Below are positions 50,331 to 51,602 of a DNA stretch of 51,602 nucleotides, piece after piece (the stretch's first letter is position 1; every line of letters begins with the position of its first letter). The DNA comes from Ruminococcus sp. (GTDB lineage Bacteria; Bacillota; Clostridia; Oscillospirales; Acutalibacteraceae). A program made the translations under genes and the position numbers. The notes under the pieces are model-generated. The model saw only the letters and a program-made list of their open reading frames with translations, was not told where the DNA came from and did not search any database. Where the stretch lies: assembly GCA_022510955.1 (NCBI GenBank), contig JAFLSM010000014.1, positions 1-51,602 of the forward strand, written 5' to 3'.

Positions 50331-51536
50331 ATGAAAAAAATTCCTTTTTCACCGCCTGATATTTCTCAGGCAGAGATAGACGAAGTAATCAAGGTTGTAA
50401 AATCGGGTTGGATTACTACGGGGCCCGAAACCAAGCTTTTTGAAAGCCAAATCGCTGATTATTGTCATGTAAATAAAGCTGTATGCCTTTCATCTCAAAC
50501 ATCCTGTGCAGAGCTTACTCTTCGCATTTTAGGCATAGGCCCGGGAGATGAGGTTATTTTGCCTGCGTACACCTACACGGCAACTGCATCAATCATTTAC
50601 CATGTAGGTGCAAAACCTGTTATGATTGACTGCAAAAGCGGTAGCTTTGAAATGGATTACGACAAAATGGAGGCCGCAATCAACCACAACACCAAGGTTA
50701 TCATTCCTGTTGATTTGGCAGGCGTAATCTGTGACTATGACCGAATTTTTGAGGCTGTTGAACGCAAAAAAAGCGTGTTCAATCCCAAAAATGAAATCCA
50801 GGAAAAATTCGGCAGAGTTTTTGTTATGGCAGACGGTGCCCACGCATTTGGCGCACAGTGGCATGGCAAGATGTGCGGTGAAATTGCAGACTTTACAAAC
50901 TTTAGCTTTCACGCTGTAAAAAATATGACCACAGCCGAGGGCGGTGCAGCAGTTCACAGAATTCACGACGGCATTGACGAAGAAGAAATCTATAAACAAT
51001 ATATGCTGCTGTCACTCCACGGTCAAACAAAGGATGCCTACACAAAAAATAAGGTTGCATCCTGGGAATATGATGTTGTTGACACACAGTACAAGTGTAA
51101 TATGCCTGATGTTCTGGCGGCCTTAGGCGTGGCACAGCTTTCACGCTATGATAAAATTCTTGACCGCCGTCACGAGCTGATTAAGCTTTACAACGAAGAA
51201 TTTAAGGATTTGCCTATTCAGGTTTTAAACCATTGTGACGAAAACCATCGCAGCAGCGGTCATCTGTATTTTGTTCGTTTTATCGGCAAGGATGACGAAT
51301 ATAGAAACAAGTTTTATAATATGATGGCAGAACACGGCGTTATGTGCAATGTTCACTTCAAGCCGTTACCAATGCTTTCAGCATATAGTAAAAAAGGCTT
51401 TAGTATTACCGATTACCCTAATGCCTATAATATGCACAAAAATCAGCTGACACTGCCAATGAACTCCACACTATCAGACGATGATGCGTGGTATGTAATT
51501 GAAACCTTTAAGCAGTGTATAAATACACTTAAATAA
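50331..51536 (+). CDS. DegT/DnrJ/EryC1/StrS-family sugar aminotransferase
   Basis: 401 residues, PLP-dependent fold type I. The PLP lysine is Lys197 in FHAVKNMTTAEGG, Asp168 in MADGAHAFGA binds the pyridine nitrogen, and 'PAYTYTATASIIYHVGAKPV' is the family's N-terminal motif. These enzymes aminate keto sugars on nucleotide carriers. It fits downstream of a UDP-sugar 4,6-dehydratase such as the one at 43294-45165. The real amino sugar is unknown. AAGGAG precedes the ATG. Further glycan genes may follow outside the window. Confidence 0.9.
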   Translation: MKKIPFSPPDISQAEIDEVIKVVKSGWITTGPETKLFESQIADYCHVNKAVCLSSQTSCAELTLRILGIGPGDEVILPAYTYTATASIIYHVGAKPVMIDCKSGSFEMDYDKMEAAINHNTKVIIPVDLAGVICDYDRIFEAVERKKSVFNPKNEIQEKFGRVFVMADGAHAFGAQWHGKMCGEIADFTNFSFHAVKNMTTAEGGAAVHRIHDGIDEEEIYKQYMLLSLHGQTKDAYTKNKVASWEYDVVDTQYKCNMPDVLAALGVAQLSRYDKILDRRHELIKLYNEEFKDLPIQVLNHCDENHRSSGHLYFVRFIGKDDEYRNKFYNMMAEHGVMCNVHFKPLPMLSAYSKKGFSITDYPNAYNMHKNQLTLPMNSTLSDDDAWYVIETFKQCINTLK

Positions 51537-51570
51537 TACTAAACACGAATTGAAAGTGAGATAAGATTTC

Positions 51571-51602
51571 AGAGCAGATTTTGTGTCAGACGAGTGCCAT
51601 AC
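51571..51602. repeat. Partial copy of the secY-adk palindromic repeat, cut by the window end
   Basis: AGAGCAGATTTTGTGTCAGAC matches 13716-13736 at 18 of 21 positions. The inverted partner arm would lie beyond the window. Confidence 0.45.

Overview
The window looks like chromosomal DNA of a low-to-medium GC, endospore-forming member of the Clostridia (Firmicutes). Three things point there: spoIIID, a complete S10-spc-alpha ribosomal cluster with a KOW-domain gene between map and infA, and strong AGGAGG-type ribosome binding sites with TTGACA/TATAAT promoters at 17-bp spacing. Family-level placement (Oscillospiraceae/Ruminococcaceae-like) is only an impression.

Layout. Positions 1-8550 are a patchwork of small transcription units: a MutS-family ATPase flanked by two copies of a 54-bp repeat, a DUF896/ArsC-like pair, an OPRT-like protein, a PHP phosphoesterase, a candidate type I toxin-antitoxin locus, a DMT transporter, a GNAT enzyme, a TfoX-N/DUF3795 pair and an AraC regulator. 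Positions 8609-24600 hold the minus-strand ribosomal cluster rpsJ to rplQ with secY, adk, map, infA and rpoA. It begins at a promoter followed by a roughly 300-nt leader carrying a terminator and a matching anti-terminator arm. Positions 24679-31320 hold a corrinoid adenosyltransferase, a ferredoxin, a HAD phosphatase, a 2-hydroxyacid dehydrogenase, a P-loop kinase-like gene and serC-serA. Positions 31487-37148 form a minus-strand pyrimidine unit: membrane protein, pyrC, aldolase-like gene, ASCH gene, pyrF. Positions 37274-41056 form a plus-strand operon of two unrelated glutamate-cysteine ligase-type enzymes around an EgtC/YafJ-type glutamine amidotransferase. Positions 41417-45165 hold glmS and a UDP-sugar 4,6-dehydratase. 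Positions 45556-49452 hold metF, a MetH activation-domain gene and a MetH lacking that domain. The window ends with spoIIID and a DegT-family aminotransferase.

How the genes fit together: serC/serA make serine. MetF, MetH and its separate reactivation protein make methionine from 5-methyl-THF using B12, and the corrinoid adenosyltransferase is part of corrinoid metabolism. PyrC and PyrF are two steps of UMP synthesis. GlmS, the dehydratase and the aminotransferase fit amino-sugar (cell-surface glycan) precursor supply.

The most notable observations are: (1) the GCL1-amidotransferase-GCL2 operon, which resembles no standard glutathione or ergothioneine pathway; (2) a 20-residue hydrophobic toxin ORF with a convergent antisense promoter; (3) at least eight copies of an intergenic long-hairpin repeat family, with a tandem 86-bp duplication and a hairpin that changes by compensatory substitutions; (4) a 28-bp palindrome placed just upstream of two start codons, one copy also supplying the stop codon of the preceding gene; (5) an attenuator-like leader in front of rpsJ. 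No tRNA, rRNA, CRISPR array, transposase or prophage gene was seen.
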